Below, one piece after another: positions 45,421 through 60,400 of a stretch of DNA of 64,000 bases; the stretch's first letter is position 1, and the number at the start of each line of letters is the position of its first letter. The notes below the pieces were generated by a model that saw only the letters and a program-made list of their open reading frames with translations, ran no database searches and had not been told where the DNA came from. Source of the DNA: Maylandia zebra. Lineage: Eukaryota > Chordata > Actinopteri > Cichliformes > Cichlidae. A program made the translations under genes and the position numbers. Location of the stretch: positions 4,634,509 through 4,698,508 of the forward strand of contig NC_135182.1 in NCBI RefSeq assembly GCF_041146795.1, written 5' to 3'.

Positions 45421-48400
45421 ATGGGAAAGGTAAACGTGCTGTTTTGTGATGTTTTGCGGATCATGCGCTGAGTTGCTCGGTTAGTTTTGTTGTGCATCTC
45501 TGATTTTTACCACGCAAAGATGCGTAGTAAAAGAAAAGAAAACAAAAAAAGAAAAGAAAAACAAGAAAAGTTGTACGCGGGTTGGAACGCGTGCAAATTC
45601 CACGTCTGTGGAAATAAAACACGCAAAGATGTGTTGTTGACGTGTATGCGAAGCATGCAGAAGTGGGCTAAGGAGACAGAGGGAAGTCTGCTTTGAGACC
45701 AAGCTCTCACTGAAGCTCTATGCTAAATTATTATTGGTAAGATGATGCAACAGGCACCCCCTCCCCTCTAAAAGTAAACCCACACTAACTGCTGCTTGGA
45801 GAAAGCTGGTGCCACATGTGGCCTGAGCGATTATTTTTTGGAGGTAGCAAATCCAATAAAGGATCATTTTTAATATGCTTACTGTACAGATTTGTTTAAT
45901 CTCCAGGGGTATCATGCAGAAAATGGACAATATCTACCACGCTTTGATTTTCCTCAGTTGTAGAAAACTGTTGATACAGCGAGGTAAAATTATATATCAG
46001 AGGCAAATTGAATGGACATGTTTTCATGCTTTGATTAATTGAAATTAAATGACACCAAAACTGACATGGGGATGGGAGTAAATGTGTTCGCTGAACATTT
46101 GGTAAACAAACCCTTAAATTAAGTCTTAGCAATTAAAAAAAAAGAAACATTACCAAGTAGGGAGGCACAAGTCTAACTACTCCTAGTAAGTGTTTATCTG
46201 CTTGTATACACTGGAGTGACTGTGACTCACTGACTGCCTAAAGCTCACTGAATGAGGCCATGGACCTATGATGATGATGATGTTGATGATGATTAAAACA
46301 CTGACCTCATATTAATTACATCCAGCTCCAGATCAGTGAGCACATCATTACCAGTAAAATTCTACAGAAGCCTCCATTTTTAGCAGCCGGTTGTGCAAAG
46401 TGTTTTACTGCTTGTAGACAGTTTGTATAGAGCTGTAAGTACATGAATCATATACCTTTACATACCAGGGCTACAGCTGATGTGAATGATACGACCTGAC
46501 AGATGGCATAAATTGTCAAAATGCACTAAAGCAACAGCATAAAGTTGCAGATCATTGTTAATCAAAACATCCCACGCGGTGTTTAGTTGAATACTAAACA
46601 TCCACTCCACAAAAATCCACTCAGAACTCAAGCGATGGATATTTTTCTTCATTTTAACTGAGCCTGGTCTCATTAAAGCTTTAAACCTTTAAAACTTCTA
46701 TTTCTGCGTAATGATTAACTTCAGTATCTTGTGAGATTGACTAACAGGAAGAATCTATCAGCTACATTCCTCTCTTTTCATGTCAGAGTATTCTCTGTCA
46801 GAGAATAAAACTATTCACTGAACCTGCCAGTTATTGTTTATATTTGACGAAGGTGGGGGAAAAAGATTAGATAGTGGATTCTGGATGTGCTTTACTTCAG
46901 TGTGATTGTTTGGAGAAAATGTGTACTCTTTAAAAAGTGCTGAACTTTGTTCTGTTAATACATTTTGCTTCTTTTAGAAAATTTTTGGGACCAATTACCC
47001 AGTCAGCATCTGCTTCATAGTGGTGAATGAATTCTGCGAACGCTTCTCCTACTATGGCATGAAAGGTATGCAAATAAATGCCTGGGCAATGTTACAGTGC
47101 AAATCTATATAAAGCCTAAAAAAAAGCAAGGTTTTCTAGATTCACAGAGTACTTTTAGCTTGCTACATTACAGATTATGAGTATTATTGGGGCAATATAA
47201 TAGAGAGGCAACAAATAAGATCTCTCTTGTTCCCTCACACGACCTCACTTATCTCCACAAGTGACAGATTTACTCCAGCCGGATCACACACAAACACACA
47301 TGTAAATACACCACGCAATTTCCTGCAGTTTTAAGCTGATGCACTGTGTCCACAGTTTCAGCTACTGAAATTTCTCCTCAATCCGAGTGAACTTAAGACT
47401 CGGGGGTTTTATTTAATTATACTGTCTCGAAAATGTGAGAGAATATTAAAAAAATAGACCCCAAATATCGTATTTATTTCGGTCATTAGTAAAAATACCA
47501 ACGGTATTAATTTTACTAATGAATAAAAGAAGAGAGATCGCATCAGAGAGGTAAGTGGTTTGAAAATAATGGATTACTGATATTCTGTAACCATCAGAAT
47601 AACCAAGTTGTTTTGGATTTATTCTGGTGGCCTCTACAGTAATTTAAGAGCTACAAGCTAGCACAACTGCAGTCTGCCAGGAAATGCCATCTGCTGACGG
47701 AGATCAAGAGATGTAGTTGAGTGCTCGGGAAAAGCTAGGACGTCTGTTTTGAATGAAGATGTTGCTTAGTTAACAGTGTGAGTTTTGCAGCACACAAGGT
47801 TCATCTTGAACTTTCCCAAGCGACTCTCGTGTCTGTTATGGCTTATTTATTAGGAAAATGTCCCACAGCTTTTTGGTTTTAGGTTAAAATGCCTTAGCTT
47901 ACCTGAATGACAAACTCAAACCCAGAATGTTTACTTGTGGATCGTCTAAGCTTAAATGTAAGCACAGTGGGTGTCACCGATTACATTATTTAATGTGATG
48001 GTTTAACCAGCTTAAAAAAAAATCTTATAACGGAATATAATCGTGTGGTATTGTTGAATTCATGAACTGCGGAGGATTCGCTGAAAGGATTCTGAGTGCA
48101 ATAATACTTTTAGAATATGACAGTTCATGTTGAAGGCTTACGATGTATTGTGGTGTTTAGGTGTGGGCTTGGGCTTCTCCATCCTGTGAGCTGATTCACA
48201 GCTTATGCTTGCTCGTGTGTGTGTGTGATCACAGCATTGCTGACACTCTATTTCCTCACCTACCTGAAATGGGACAAGGACCTCTCCACTGCTGTCTACC
48301 ATGCTTTCAGCGGCCTCTGCTACTTCACACCCATACTGGGAGCTTTCATTGCTGACTCCTGGCTCGGAAAATACAAGTGAGTCTCTCAGCTGTAAATGCA

Positions 48401-51400
48401 CTAAAGTGTGGATTCAAGCAAATAACAAAAATACATTGTGCAAACTGTGTTCATGTTATGTGGATATTTTCTAAGCTTCTGCCACTGGAAAAAACAAACA
48501 TTTGTTGCCATCGATAAGTCAAAGATTTGGGTTTTTATCTCAAAACGTCTCACTTCATAGCTCGAAATCTTGACTTATAGCTAGCAAAAAATGTATTTTT
48601 CAGTGGTGGAAACAGGCACATTTTATGCGTGTGCAGTATTTCATCATCTCCTTTTGAGCTGCTAGCTTTGCCTGACGTTGCCTGCTACTGGAGATGAATC
48701 ATTCTGAGCACACATAGAGATTTTGAAGAAGGCCTGAATGCCCTGTACATAATCACAGCTTGCTCCCCACAGGACCATCATCTACCTGTCCATTGTATAT
48801 GTGATCGGCCATGTGGTCAAGTCGGTTGGAGCCATTCCCACCGTGGGAAGCACCGAATTGCACATGTGAGTTGTCATGAGCTAATTCTATCACTCTGCAC
48901 AATCACAGCCCAGCACTGTTAGAAGAGGATGAGGTAAGGAGGTGTAATAATTAATAATCCTTATTGCACTGAAGGAATTTGAGCATTGATTTCAAAAGTT
49001 TTGAATCAGGATAAAATTATTTTTTTGGTCCATGAACGTCATGTCATTGATAAACTGATGCCCATCACAGTTCCCAATGCCATACAGTTTCCCATAATTT
49101 TCACTCAGCGATTCTTTGAGTGCCATTCATCCAATCTCTTCTTTCTTTTCAGCACTGTACTGTCATTAATATACACTGTGTTGTAGTTTGAATCAGAAGT
49201 TTGTTTGTGTTTTGTGTCCGTGTGTCCTACAGTGCTCTGTCCATGTCAGGTCTGATACTCATAGCTTTGGGCACCGGAGGGATCAAACCCTGCGTGGCGG
49301 CGTTCGGAGGTGACCAGTTTGACGAGGAACATGTAAGCCTTCTTTAGTTTGTGGAAGTATTTGTATTATTTTTATTGGTACACCAAGGAAACAAGGTTAT
49401 CAGAAACCAATCCCAGCTATCTGATAACTTTTATATAATGCCTTTTTTTGAGGCGCGGCTTAGTGATAACTACCTGCCCATCATCAAACATTAGGTACTG
49501 AGCCACACATACTTCTCAGAAGTTATCTGTGGCATGTAGGAATTGGCAGTTGCTCGCTAACTGCTTTGTTACTGTGTAAAAATAATACTTTAAACTGCAG
49601 TGCTAGATTTACTCGGTGTTATTGGTGTCCAAACAGTGTTTAGGACATATCCGAAAACTCCTCTGAGGGCTTATATACTCTTTAACACAACAATGGTCAT
49701 GTGGAGTTGTTGTAGCAATGTTAAACTCAGTAAGTGATTATGTTTTTGATCCCTTCTAGACCACAGAGAGGCAGAAGTTCTTCTCTATTTTCTACATGTC
49801 AATCAATGCTGGCAGCTTCCTGTCGACTATTATTACACCCATATTGAGAGGTGAGCACATAGTCGTAGTTTTACATGTTACATTATATCCAGTGAGGTCC
49901 ACTGTGTTAATAACACACACCACTCCTGCAGGTGACGTGAAGTGTTTTGGTGGAGACTGTTATGCTTTGGCCTTTGGGGTTCCTGCAGCCCTGATGGTTG
50001 TGGCTTTAGGTGAGTTTCCACCTCAACATTTACAGAGTTTTCTCCAAGTGCTTTTCAAATAGAGCAAGGGATTTTTCAACATAGCATTTCTAACTTGACA
50101 GTTTTCTTTGGGAAGCATACATTATTTCTGTTGGTGCACAATAACAGAATTATTTCAGGGAAAAAAAATACAAAACACGGTCAGCTCCCTGAAAAACGGA
50201 CCTTTTTATTTGAGCCATAGCACAAACCTCTGCTGTGGCAAGAAAATCTTGTAAAATCAAGTCCCTACATTGTCCACAGTTTTTTTTTTAGCCCTTTCTG
50301 CTGTTTTTGAAATGCTTTAATCAACTTTTTCAACTCAGTATTTAGGCATGAAAATAGTGCCACTAATAGGGACTGAACTCACATGTTGTCCTTCTTCGAT
50401 TAGAATCTTCAGTTCCATGTTTTTAGCAACATGTTGCTAAATGCAGTAAGTGTGCTTATGATATCCGATGCTGCAAACGTTGACCTATTTTCAAACCTGC
50501 CAGTCGCATTTCGAGATCTGAGCTTTATTCCAGGCTGTGATCAGCATGCTGAGCTTGCGTTTTCACGAGCCGGCCTTACACTTGATCAAGACCCATCCAC
50601 ATTTGTCCTGACAGTCAGTTGTCTCTGCCTCTCGGTCCCCGTCACCCCTGATCCTTATGGGATTCATGCTTAACTGAACCCTCGCTTTGAAAACAAACTG
50701 TGATTTAATTCTTGAGAGGTCACAGACAGATCGCAGTGAGGGTGAAGCAGAGGAGGAGCTTTAGTGCTAAAAGCCTGAAGCACGTTTACAACATGGTAGG
50801 TTTTATTACCCCAAAGCCTTCATTAGCAGCTGTGAGAGGACAAACCATCCTTAAATAGGTACTCAGTATTATTTTGGTTGTTCTGACATCAAGGCAATCA
50901 CTCGCTGTGATCTTCACTCAAACAAGTCCAGTCTGACTCTTCATTTATCGCACACAGTTGTCTTCATTGCTGGCAGCAGTCTGTACAAGAGAACTCCTCC
51001 CCAGGGAAACGTCCTTTGGGAAGTCTGCAATTGTATCGGGGTGAGTAATCCCATACTTCTCCCTCGATTTATCTGAGAGCTGAAGTGCAAACACATTGAT
51101 TTACTGCTTTTTACTGCCAAGAATCATTAAGAAAGATATGAATTTCACACTTCGGGGTTTCTGTCTCTGTTGTGCACACTCCATTTTCATTCCAATTATT
51201 TACCTTTGGCCTACAGTTTGCACTTAAAAATCGTTGGAACAAATCAAAACATGACCCACCGAAAAAGCACTGGTTGGACTGGGCTGAGGAGAAGTACTCG
51301 GTAACGTCAGCGAACTCCTTCTATTAATTCAGTGATGCGTAGAAGTTTTTTAAAAGTCATCTAACTAGTGTGTGTTTGTTTGCGCGCGCGTGTGTTTTAT

Positions 51401-54400
51401 TTTACAGATGCGTCTGATTCAGGAGATAAAGATGGTTTTGCGAGTTCTGTTGCTCTACATCCCCCTCCCAATGTTCTGGGCTCTCTTTGATCAGCAGGTA
51501 AGACAAAATAATAAATAATAATAAACTTAACTTGTAAAACAGAGTTACTTTTACATAATGCAATAACAAGTCATAATCCAAAATCAAAAAGACAACTACA
51601 CACAAATAAAATAACCGAAAACAGAAGACATTAAACCTTAACAGTGTGACTATTATGACAGGTAAGATAAATAAATACATTTATAAGAATGAATGAATTT
51701 ATTTACCGATTTAAAAGTAGTTGCTGGAGAAATCCACAGCTCTAACACAAACTGTCCTTCTGTAATGAGCGTGCAGGAACAGATAAAATGTGTCTGAGGT
51801 GCGAGTAAATCTGTGATGTAGGTGTTGTGAACCACTTTTGCGGCCCCGAATGCAAGACTCAGGACAAAGGAAATAAAGTCAAAAATCATCTTTTAATGCT
51901 GCAAGTTCAATGAAATAAACAGAATCCAAAATATTACAGAATAGGACAATAAAATCGAAATGCCAGATATGTGAACAATGCAATTAAGGACAAGAGGAGT
52001 CTGAGACAACATATAAACAAGACAGTAAGGGGAGAGGGAACAGGTGGGGAAATAGCCAAAACTTTCAAAGTGAAGTAAAACTAAATACATGTTTCTGTGC
52101 CTGTGAAGGCAACTGTTGGTACCTACAATAATATAGATGAAACCCCAACAACCAGACGAACAAAGCACTTGGCAACAGTGGGAAGGAAAAACTCCCTTTT
52201 AACAGGAAGAGACCTCCGGCTGAATCAGTTTCAGAGAGGCGCAGGCGTGTGGAGCTGAGGGGAGTGAGACACAAGGCTAGACACAGAGTATTGAAATAAA
52301 AAAAGGAAGTCACTAAACAAGTAACCACTATCAAGACAGGCTTATCAAGACACAAAAGGATACGTCGAAGGCTAGATTACGCAAGAGATCAGAATATAAA
52401 ACAGTACTACATACCAACACACCTTCAATGACATTACTAAAAGCTTAAAAACTACAGTCCAAAAATGCAAAACCTTGGGTTTAAAACCCAGAACCATGAC
52501 AGTAGGTAGCAGCAAGACCATGGAAGACTTTAAAACAGGGGTGGAGAACTCCACGTCTCAAGTGCCGGTGTCCTGCAGGTTTTAGATCTCACCCTGGGTC
52601 AACACACCGGAATCACATGATTAGTTCATTACCAGGCCTCTGGAGAACATCAAGACATGTTGATGTCATTTAGGCATTTAAATCAGCTGTGATGAATCAG
52701 GTAGCCAGTGAATCGTAGTGAGGCTGGCAGTGATGCAGTGTTTTGTTTTTGATTTTGTTAGTCTGAACTCATGTGTTTTGAATGAGATTGAGAGGGAAGA
52801 GTGACTTTTGGTTGGGAAAAAGACATATGAACCTTCACAATGAGCTGCTCTCCATTATGTATCCAAACCCCATACTTTATACACCATGCACTAAAGTTAA
52901 ATGCCCAATGAAAATAAGCTCTAGGAATGTGATTAGCACATCAGTTCAATTCGGTTTTATTTATATATCGACGAATCACAACAACAGTCGCCTGCATTGT
53001 AAGGTAAAGACCCTACAATAATAAAAAGAAACCTCCCACCAATAAGACGACTCCCTGTGAAGGAGCACTTGGTGACAGTGGGAAGGAAAAACTCCCTGTT
53101 AACAGGAAGAACCCTCTGGCTTAGGGAGACTATCTACCGTGACCGGTTGGGGATGAGGGGAAGAAGACAGGACAAAAAAACACACTGTGGAAGAGAGCCA
53201 ATCATTAATAATAACTTATGATTAAATATTCTTAAGTATTATTTAAATTGTGTTCCACTGTTGTACTCAGGCCTTTATTTCCAGTTTAAGCAACATTTAC
53301 AGTCACAGCTTTTACTTACTTTTTAATCAAAAAGAAAAACTTGCCTCAGTTCCCTTCCTACTTGGACAGACTGCATTCTGTGTCAGCACAAGATCAAGGT
53401 CTTGTGGCGAAACTTTCTTGCAAAATCCCATAAGTGTCTGTTATGTTCTCCTCTGACCAACAGTCAACACAACCATCTGATTATAGAAAAACCTCAAAGC
53501 CACATTCAACATTCCTGTTTCTCCTTCCTCCTGTATCCGTTTCTTCCTGTAATTCGACTGATTTAAAACTGATTTCTTAGAGGACATGTCAGAAATACAC
53601 TATCCCTTTATTATTATTATTATTGTCCCTTCCAGGGAAAATGAGGAAATCCCATCTGCTGTGCCTTAAACAAATTTGACAGTAACAGATGTCTTTTCTT
53701 TATTGCAGGGTTCCCGCTGGACACTTCAAGCCACGAGGATGAACCTGGCTTTTGTAAGACCTTACTTACGTGAAGTAATGGTGTCAAGATGTTAAAAAGC
53801 TGATGCTGTATTTTCACATTGTTATCAGTGGGCGGGTTTAGATTAGCATCTGATATCACAAACAGTTTTTAGAAGAGAGCTTTTCTTTGTTAGGGTGTTG
53901 CTGCAATTTATCATTTTATTCTAGTAAATAACATTGTTTATGGCTCGTTATCAAGTCAAAAAATCATCAACTCATCAAGTTTAGATTTATAAAGATAAAG
54001 TTTAAGTGTCTCTCCTGTCTTTGTCTTCTTTTATTATAGGGAAACTCCTTCGCTATTAAGCCTGACCAAATGCAGGTATGTGCAGCTTATTTGGCTCTTG
54101 CTGGGATGCAAATTGTGCGCAGTCTCTGCTAATCTAAAAAAGCAATAATGAACGGCAGAAAGTCCAGAGAAAAGCAGAAAATGATTGTGATGGATGCAGA
54201 TTTCTTAGCATATACTTGTAACAGTACTGATATATGTGTATGTATATGACCCAAAGTAGTTTTCCAGTGGTTTAGCAAGCGAACACACTGTGTTTCAATG
54301 CTAATTTTTACCTTTGGAAATGGGTTAAGTTAAATTTACTGTATATTGCAAGGATTCAGTATTTTATTTATCACTGGGTAAATTGTAAACTGCTGACAAC

Positions 54401-57400
54401 TGAAAAACATGCTTTTCTGGCTGATCAGCATATTTGAATTTCAGTAAGAATGATAGATATTTTAATGTATTGTGGCTTTTTAAAAACATTTCATGGTGCT
54501 CTATGCAGTCCCCTGAAAAACTAAGTACACCCTTACAGTTTCTATAGATATTAAGAGGGTAAACAGCAGCCAGGTGCTGCTAATCAAATGCACTTAATTC
54601 ATCATGAACAAGTGTGAACACTTCTATGGAAGCAGAGGTGTTGGCAGTTTGCTGCTCTGGAGCTCTGTTAACACAATACCACAGCCTTCCCAGGAGTGGA
54701 AAATTCAAGAGCTACATTTCCGACTCTGTTTGCATGGAGTCTGTTAGCATGCTAGTTAGCATGCTAGATGCTAAAGTTCATCACAGTGCTGGCTTGTTTG
54801 TAAGGGTGGCCAGGAAAATGGCAACATGACTTAGGTTTGCAAAGTTGCATCTGGAGAAAACTCAAGAACAATGGAGCAATGTCCTTTGGATAGTGGAAGT
54901 AATGCATAGCTCCATGTTTGGTGAAGATTTAAAAAAGGGACAAACACTTCATTCGAACTATGTTGATGGTGGGGTGATGATTTTGGCTTGTTTTCCAGCC
55001 ACAGGACTTGGACACCTTGCAGTCACTGAGTCAGCCATGAACTCCTGTGTATACCAAAGTATTCCAGAGTGAAATATGAGGCCATCACCCTAACAGCTAA
55101 AGCTTTGCCCAAAATGGCCCATGTAACAGCACAATGACCCCAAGCACAGCAGAATGACTGAAAAAGAAAAGAATCAATGTGTTGAAATGGTCCCGTCAAC
55201 CCGATTGAAATGACTGTGGTGGAACCTTAAATGAGAGTTGTGCAAAAAATAATGCCCACACAAACCTCAATAAATGGAAACAACACTGTAAAGAAGAGTC
55301 CTCCAAAATTCACCCACAATGTTGTGTTAATGATGACAGGCTGATAAAGTACAGAAAACCATTACTAAAGGTGGTTCTGCATACTACTGAATCATGGGGT
55401 GGACTTAGCTTTTCTCAGGACTTCATAGAGAGCTGTAAAAACTTTATTTTCACATGAATGTATGTGATTAGTGTCTCCTCCTCTTTTTTGTTTGTGGCAG
55501 TTTATCATGTCATAGTTACAGTCACAGTTTTTTCCTGCTAAGAAAAGCAGTAAAAGATGGTGACATGTTAATCTGCACTTGACCATTGGTCATGGCCTTC
55601 ATTGCAGCCTTTATGGTCACTGGATAAATGCCAGACTCAATTTTTTTCTATTTATTTATTTAAAAGGGACAACACCGTTTGACATATTTCCAATACAGAG
55701 CACGAAATTGATGTGCTGCATTTAGAGTTTATAGCTCGTCCCTTATCCACTGAACTGGATTTCTATCCATTAGTTTCAGAATTTGGTTGTATAAAGGTGT
55801 CAGATGCTTAAATATAGTCGGTGGTGCTTAGGCAATATGAAAAATTAGAAAATATCATCGAATGGATAAATAAACGAGCTGCTGAAATGGGCGTGTGGTG
55901 TTGAAGTTCATAGTCAAAATTTATGGTTGAAAGTGATTGTAGTTTTCATTGCTAAAACATTAGTAGTTTAAACTACAAACTAGTTACAAAAACTTGCATA
56001 AAGTTAAAAGCCACACTGTCATTACAGTCAAAAATAAACCAAAGCCATCAGGAAAAATTAAAATGTTTCTTTTTATCTCCAGTGTCAGCAGGCACTGTGG
56101 ATGTCATGAGTGAGGCTTACCATGTGAGCCTTGCATTGCAGCTTCACTTATGCCAGTAAAGAGCATTACACAACTTGACTATAAAGTGTTAATGGTTACC
56201 GTGTTTTTAAGCTTTACGATTTAAAGACTAAGCATAAAAAAGAGCTTCATGATGTTCTGATATAAACAACCCGAGACTCTCTCCCTCGTAGTCTCTGTTA
56301 GGTTTCAAAGCCAGTGTGCTTGAATACAGCACCATAATTGATGGAGTGTCCTGCACAGCTGTTATATATTTCTAATGCAGAACCTACCAGCTAATCTAAG
56401 GCACAGATTTTAAACATCCAGTGAAAAGAAGCATCTCTCAAGTCCCCTCACTAATGAAGACCAATGTTTGACTAGGCTGTGATGAGGCTATTTTCATGAA
56501 AACACTTTTATGGTTCTTCTTCACTGCCATCTCTTTACAAGCAATACCGAATCAGGATCTCTCTCTTTATTGACGCAACATTTATGATTTTATGGACTCT
56601 ACAGAGCTTTTATAGAGTCGTTAAAAGACTAATTTTCCTCCCCCTTGTTGTCTAGATGTTGAATGCTCTGCTGATTCTTGTCTTTGTGCCTATCTTTGAC
56701 CTCATCATATATCCGCTCGTTAGACTCTGCGGACTCAAGATCACGTGAGTAGTGGATTTATTTGGCTTTGTTTTGTACTGCCACCTTTATTTCATTCAGG
56801 ATCATCTTGTAATCTCGTAAATTGGAAAAAATGAAGCATGTGATTCCACATATATTTCCCAGGATTATGCCTTAGAAAAGAAAGTTAACGATTGAGGGAA
56901 GTGTCTGTAAACACAAAGCTGGTATTCATTTACAAATGAATGTTTAATGAATGTTAAACATTTACTTTTAAACCCGACTCCAAAGTACTTCTCACAGTGT
57001 AAATATGAATTTCCATACTTGTTTCTCAGGTAGGGAAATTCACAGGGTCCAGAGAGTGTTAGTCAAAGCCATCTTTATTCATTCAACACGCATCACACCA
57101 CAACTTCTCGACCCTCTCCAAACCCTGATTCCTCGTGTTTTAACATGGGGAATTGAGGATGCCACGCAGGTGCATCCGCCCTCCCTGCACGGCACCGCAC
57201 ACCACGCCCCACCACATTACGTTTTTGGTCGCATTAGCATGCATGTGTGTAATCATTCTACTTGTGTGCACGATAGCTCATAAAGTTTTGAATGATTTCT
57301 GATAAATCTTTGTAAGCGTATAGAGTGAGGTCATATTAACAATTCATTAAAATTTGACTTATATCGACCAACGTCTTCAAGGTCAACTATTAGTTAAAAA

Positions 57401-60400
57401 CTGACATAAAACCTTATAACCTGTAAGTATAAAGAGACGGTGGTTCTAGTGAAATGTGTAATGTCGACATATAGAAAGTACTGCAAAAGGATTTAAAATA
57501 TCAAGTAACATTTGACCTCTGGCCTCTCCTTCAAGATTTTTAGGTTGATTTGAAAAAAACATAATAACGCTGTATAGAGCAATTTAAAACTGTGTTTCTT
57601 ACTGCCATCCAGCCTATCCAAGCTGCCATAGGCCATCGTTTGTACTAACAACATATAGGCATATATATAACTGTTCCCACAAAGTTGGCAGCATTAAACT
57701 GTCCAAAATGTCTCAGTATGCTGAGGCATTAAGAGTTCCCTTTACTGGAACTAAGGGGTGAAGCCCAGCTGCTGAAAAACAACCCCACACCATAATCCTC
57801 CCTCCTTGGAGTCAGACAAGTACTGTTCTCCTGGTAAGAGCCAAACTCAGAGTCGTCCATCGGATTGCCAGACGGAGAAGTGTGATTCGTGATTTGAGAA
57901 CACGTCTCCACTGCTCCAAAGTCCAGTGGCGGCATGCTTTACACCAATGCATCCATATTTTTTTGTTGTGCAAAGCTGAGAAAGAAATTCAAGCTCACAC
58001 ATCAGTAAAAGCATTTTGCATGATCCATATACAGACACAAGAAAATAGAAATGCTTGGCAAAAACAGGATAATGTGAACATTTTAGACTTCCCAAAGTTT
58101 CCCAAATCATATTCTTAGTGGACCAATTTTCTTTTTAGGAGATCCTGACTTTCTGGAGTTTGCACCCAAGTGACGAAACGCTTCTGAGAGTATCCCAACA
58201 ATCAGATGATCCCCAATGAGCAAGGAGTTGGTGACAATAGGAAACAAGAACTCCCTTTTAACATTAGGACCAGACTTAGGGATGCACAGCCATAACAAGG
58301 AAATAATGCGACAGAAAGTTTGTCAGGGAGGACACTGGTGTGGAAATAACCCTTCTGATAAAATGATAAAGCCACGCTTTCAGAATATTTTAAAAAGCAG
58401 TGAAAAACAGGTAAAGGTATTAACTGTTGGGCACCAACTCTCTCTGTTTTCAGACCTCTGAGGAAAATGGCCATGGGAATGGTGTTTGCAGCCCTGGCCT
58501 TCGGAGCAGCCACTCTGGTGGAGGTGAACGTTGTGGTACGTATGAGCAGCAATCATAGTGATTGCATCTTGCTACAGAAAAGCACTCACACTCGGCAAAA
58601 CCCTTACTGCTCATGTTTCCAGGAAAACCTGAATGTGTACAGTTCAGATGTATAATCATAATGGTAGCTTGCAGTTTTAAAGTTTGGATGCCAAAACTTA
58701 ACAGTATCTTTTTGCTGATATTAAGTACATTTGCTGTTTCTAGCATGCCCACCTGAATCTTATACTTTAACTGTTTTGTTGTTGATTTTATCTCATAGTG
58801 ATTGTCTGACTGGTCAAAAAGTGTTTTTGCTGATATTTTTCCATCACTGTGCTCTGATTTGCTTTTCTCTCTAATAGAAAACTGTGGTGAATCCTGCACC
58901 TGCAGGGAAGTGTCTCTTGCAGGTTGTCAACCTTGCTAAAGATGATGTCAGTCTGAAGGCTCCTGGCACCGATCTGTTTCTACAGTCAATCAAGTACCTT
59001 GAGGTAAGAAGAGTGCAGGTGGCTAAACTTTTCATAATTTTCACTGTGGCTCAAGGCGAATAGAATTAAAAACCACATTTCCCTGTCGTTCACATGTACA
59101 TGTACGAAACAATAAATAAACAGAATTCAACTAGTAATACATGTAAGAAGAGCGAGATAAGACAAAACTAAAACTCAGTGTGCCGTTAACAGTGAAAATG
59201 CTATTTTAACTTTGATTGAGCTGTTCTACAGAAACAAGAGATTTCATAACTTCCATCCATCCATCCATCTTCATCCGCTTTATCCGGGGCCGGGTCGCGG
59301 GGGCAGCAGCCTAAGCAAAGAGGCCCAGACCTCCCTCTCCCCAGCCACCTCCTCCAGCTTATCCGGGGGAATACCAAGGCGTTCCCAGGCCAGCCGAGAG
59401 ATATAATCTCTCCAGCGTGTCCTGGGTCTGCCCCGGGGCCTCCTCCCGGTGGGACATGCCTGGAACACCTCACCCAGGAGGCGCCCAGGGGGCATCCTTG
59501 TCAGATGCCCGAACCACCTCAGCTGGCTCCTTTCGATGTGGAGCAGCAGCTGCTCTACTCTGAGCCCCTCCCGGATGGCCGAACTTCTCACCCTATCTCT
59601 AAGGGAGAGGCCAGCCACCCTTCGGAGGAAGCTCATTTCTGCCGCTTGTATCCGCGATCTCGTTCTTTCGGTCACTACCCACAGCTCGTGGCCATAGGTG
59701 AGGGTAGGGACGTAGATCGACCGGTAAATTGAGAGCTTCGCTTTTACACTCAGCTCCCTCTTCACCACGACGGACCGGTGCAGCGTCCGCATTACTGCAG
59801 CTGCAGCCCCAATCCGTCTGTCGATCTCCGGCTCCCTTCTCCCATCACTCGCGAACAAGACCCCGAGATACCCCCAGATTTCATAACTTCATTCTGGCAA
59901 ATGAGTAAGTTTATAATTCAATTTTCTAAAAACATTAACTCTCTGGCTTCTCTCAGGACCCTCCTGGTTATGAGACTGTTCCACTGTCCAACGGGGAGCT
60001 GAATCTTGAAGTCACTGTAGTCAATGGAGGAAACTTTTCGGCTACCCAGAAGGTTGAAGAGAAAAAGGCCTACAGTGTCATCATTTACCCCGACGCTACT
60101 GGAATCACCTACACATTAGTGAGTGTTCCTACGAGCTGTTACCACATCTTCACTTTTTTTCCCAACACTGTTGACTATTGAGAATTAAATAAGCAATGAG
60201 TACAGTTTGGTTTTAAAAGTATTTTTAAAAATCGACATGAGGTCAGCGCTCTGATCCAGAAAGCAGGTTCAACAAACTCTGAGTCTGATCATAAACTCTG
60301 TGTTGGGAAACCGAGTTTCCTGTTCCAGTTAAATCAACTCAACTGTGAGTCAAGCATGTGCGTGTGTAGCGAGAGAAAGGCGTCATCAACAGAACTCCAT

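Noticed and set aside
45487..45702. 69-73 codon frames just after slc15a2 exon 1
   Set aside because: Inside intron 1, Lys-rich from an A-rich tract, no similarity and no splice role.
47480..47525. Imperfect inverted repeat ATTAGTAAAA...TTTTACTAAT in slc15a2 intron 2
   Set aside because: AT-rich and imperfect; expected by chance at this composition.
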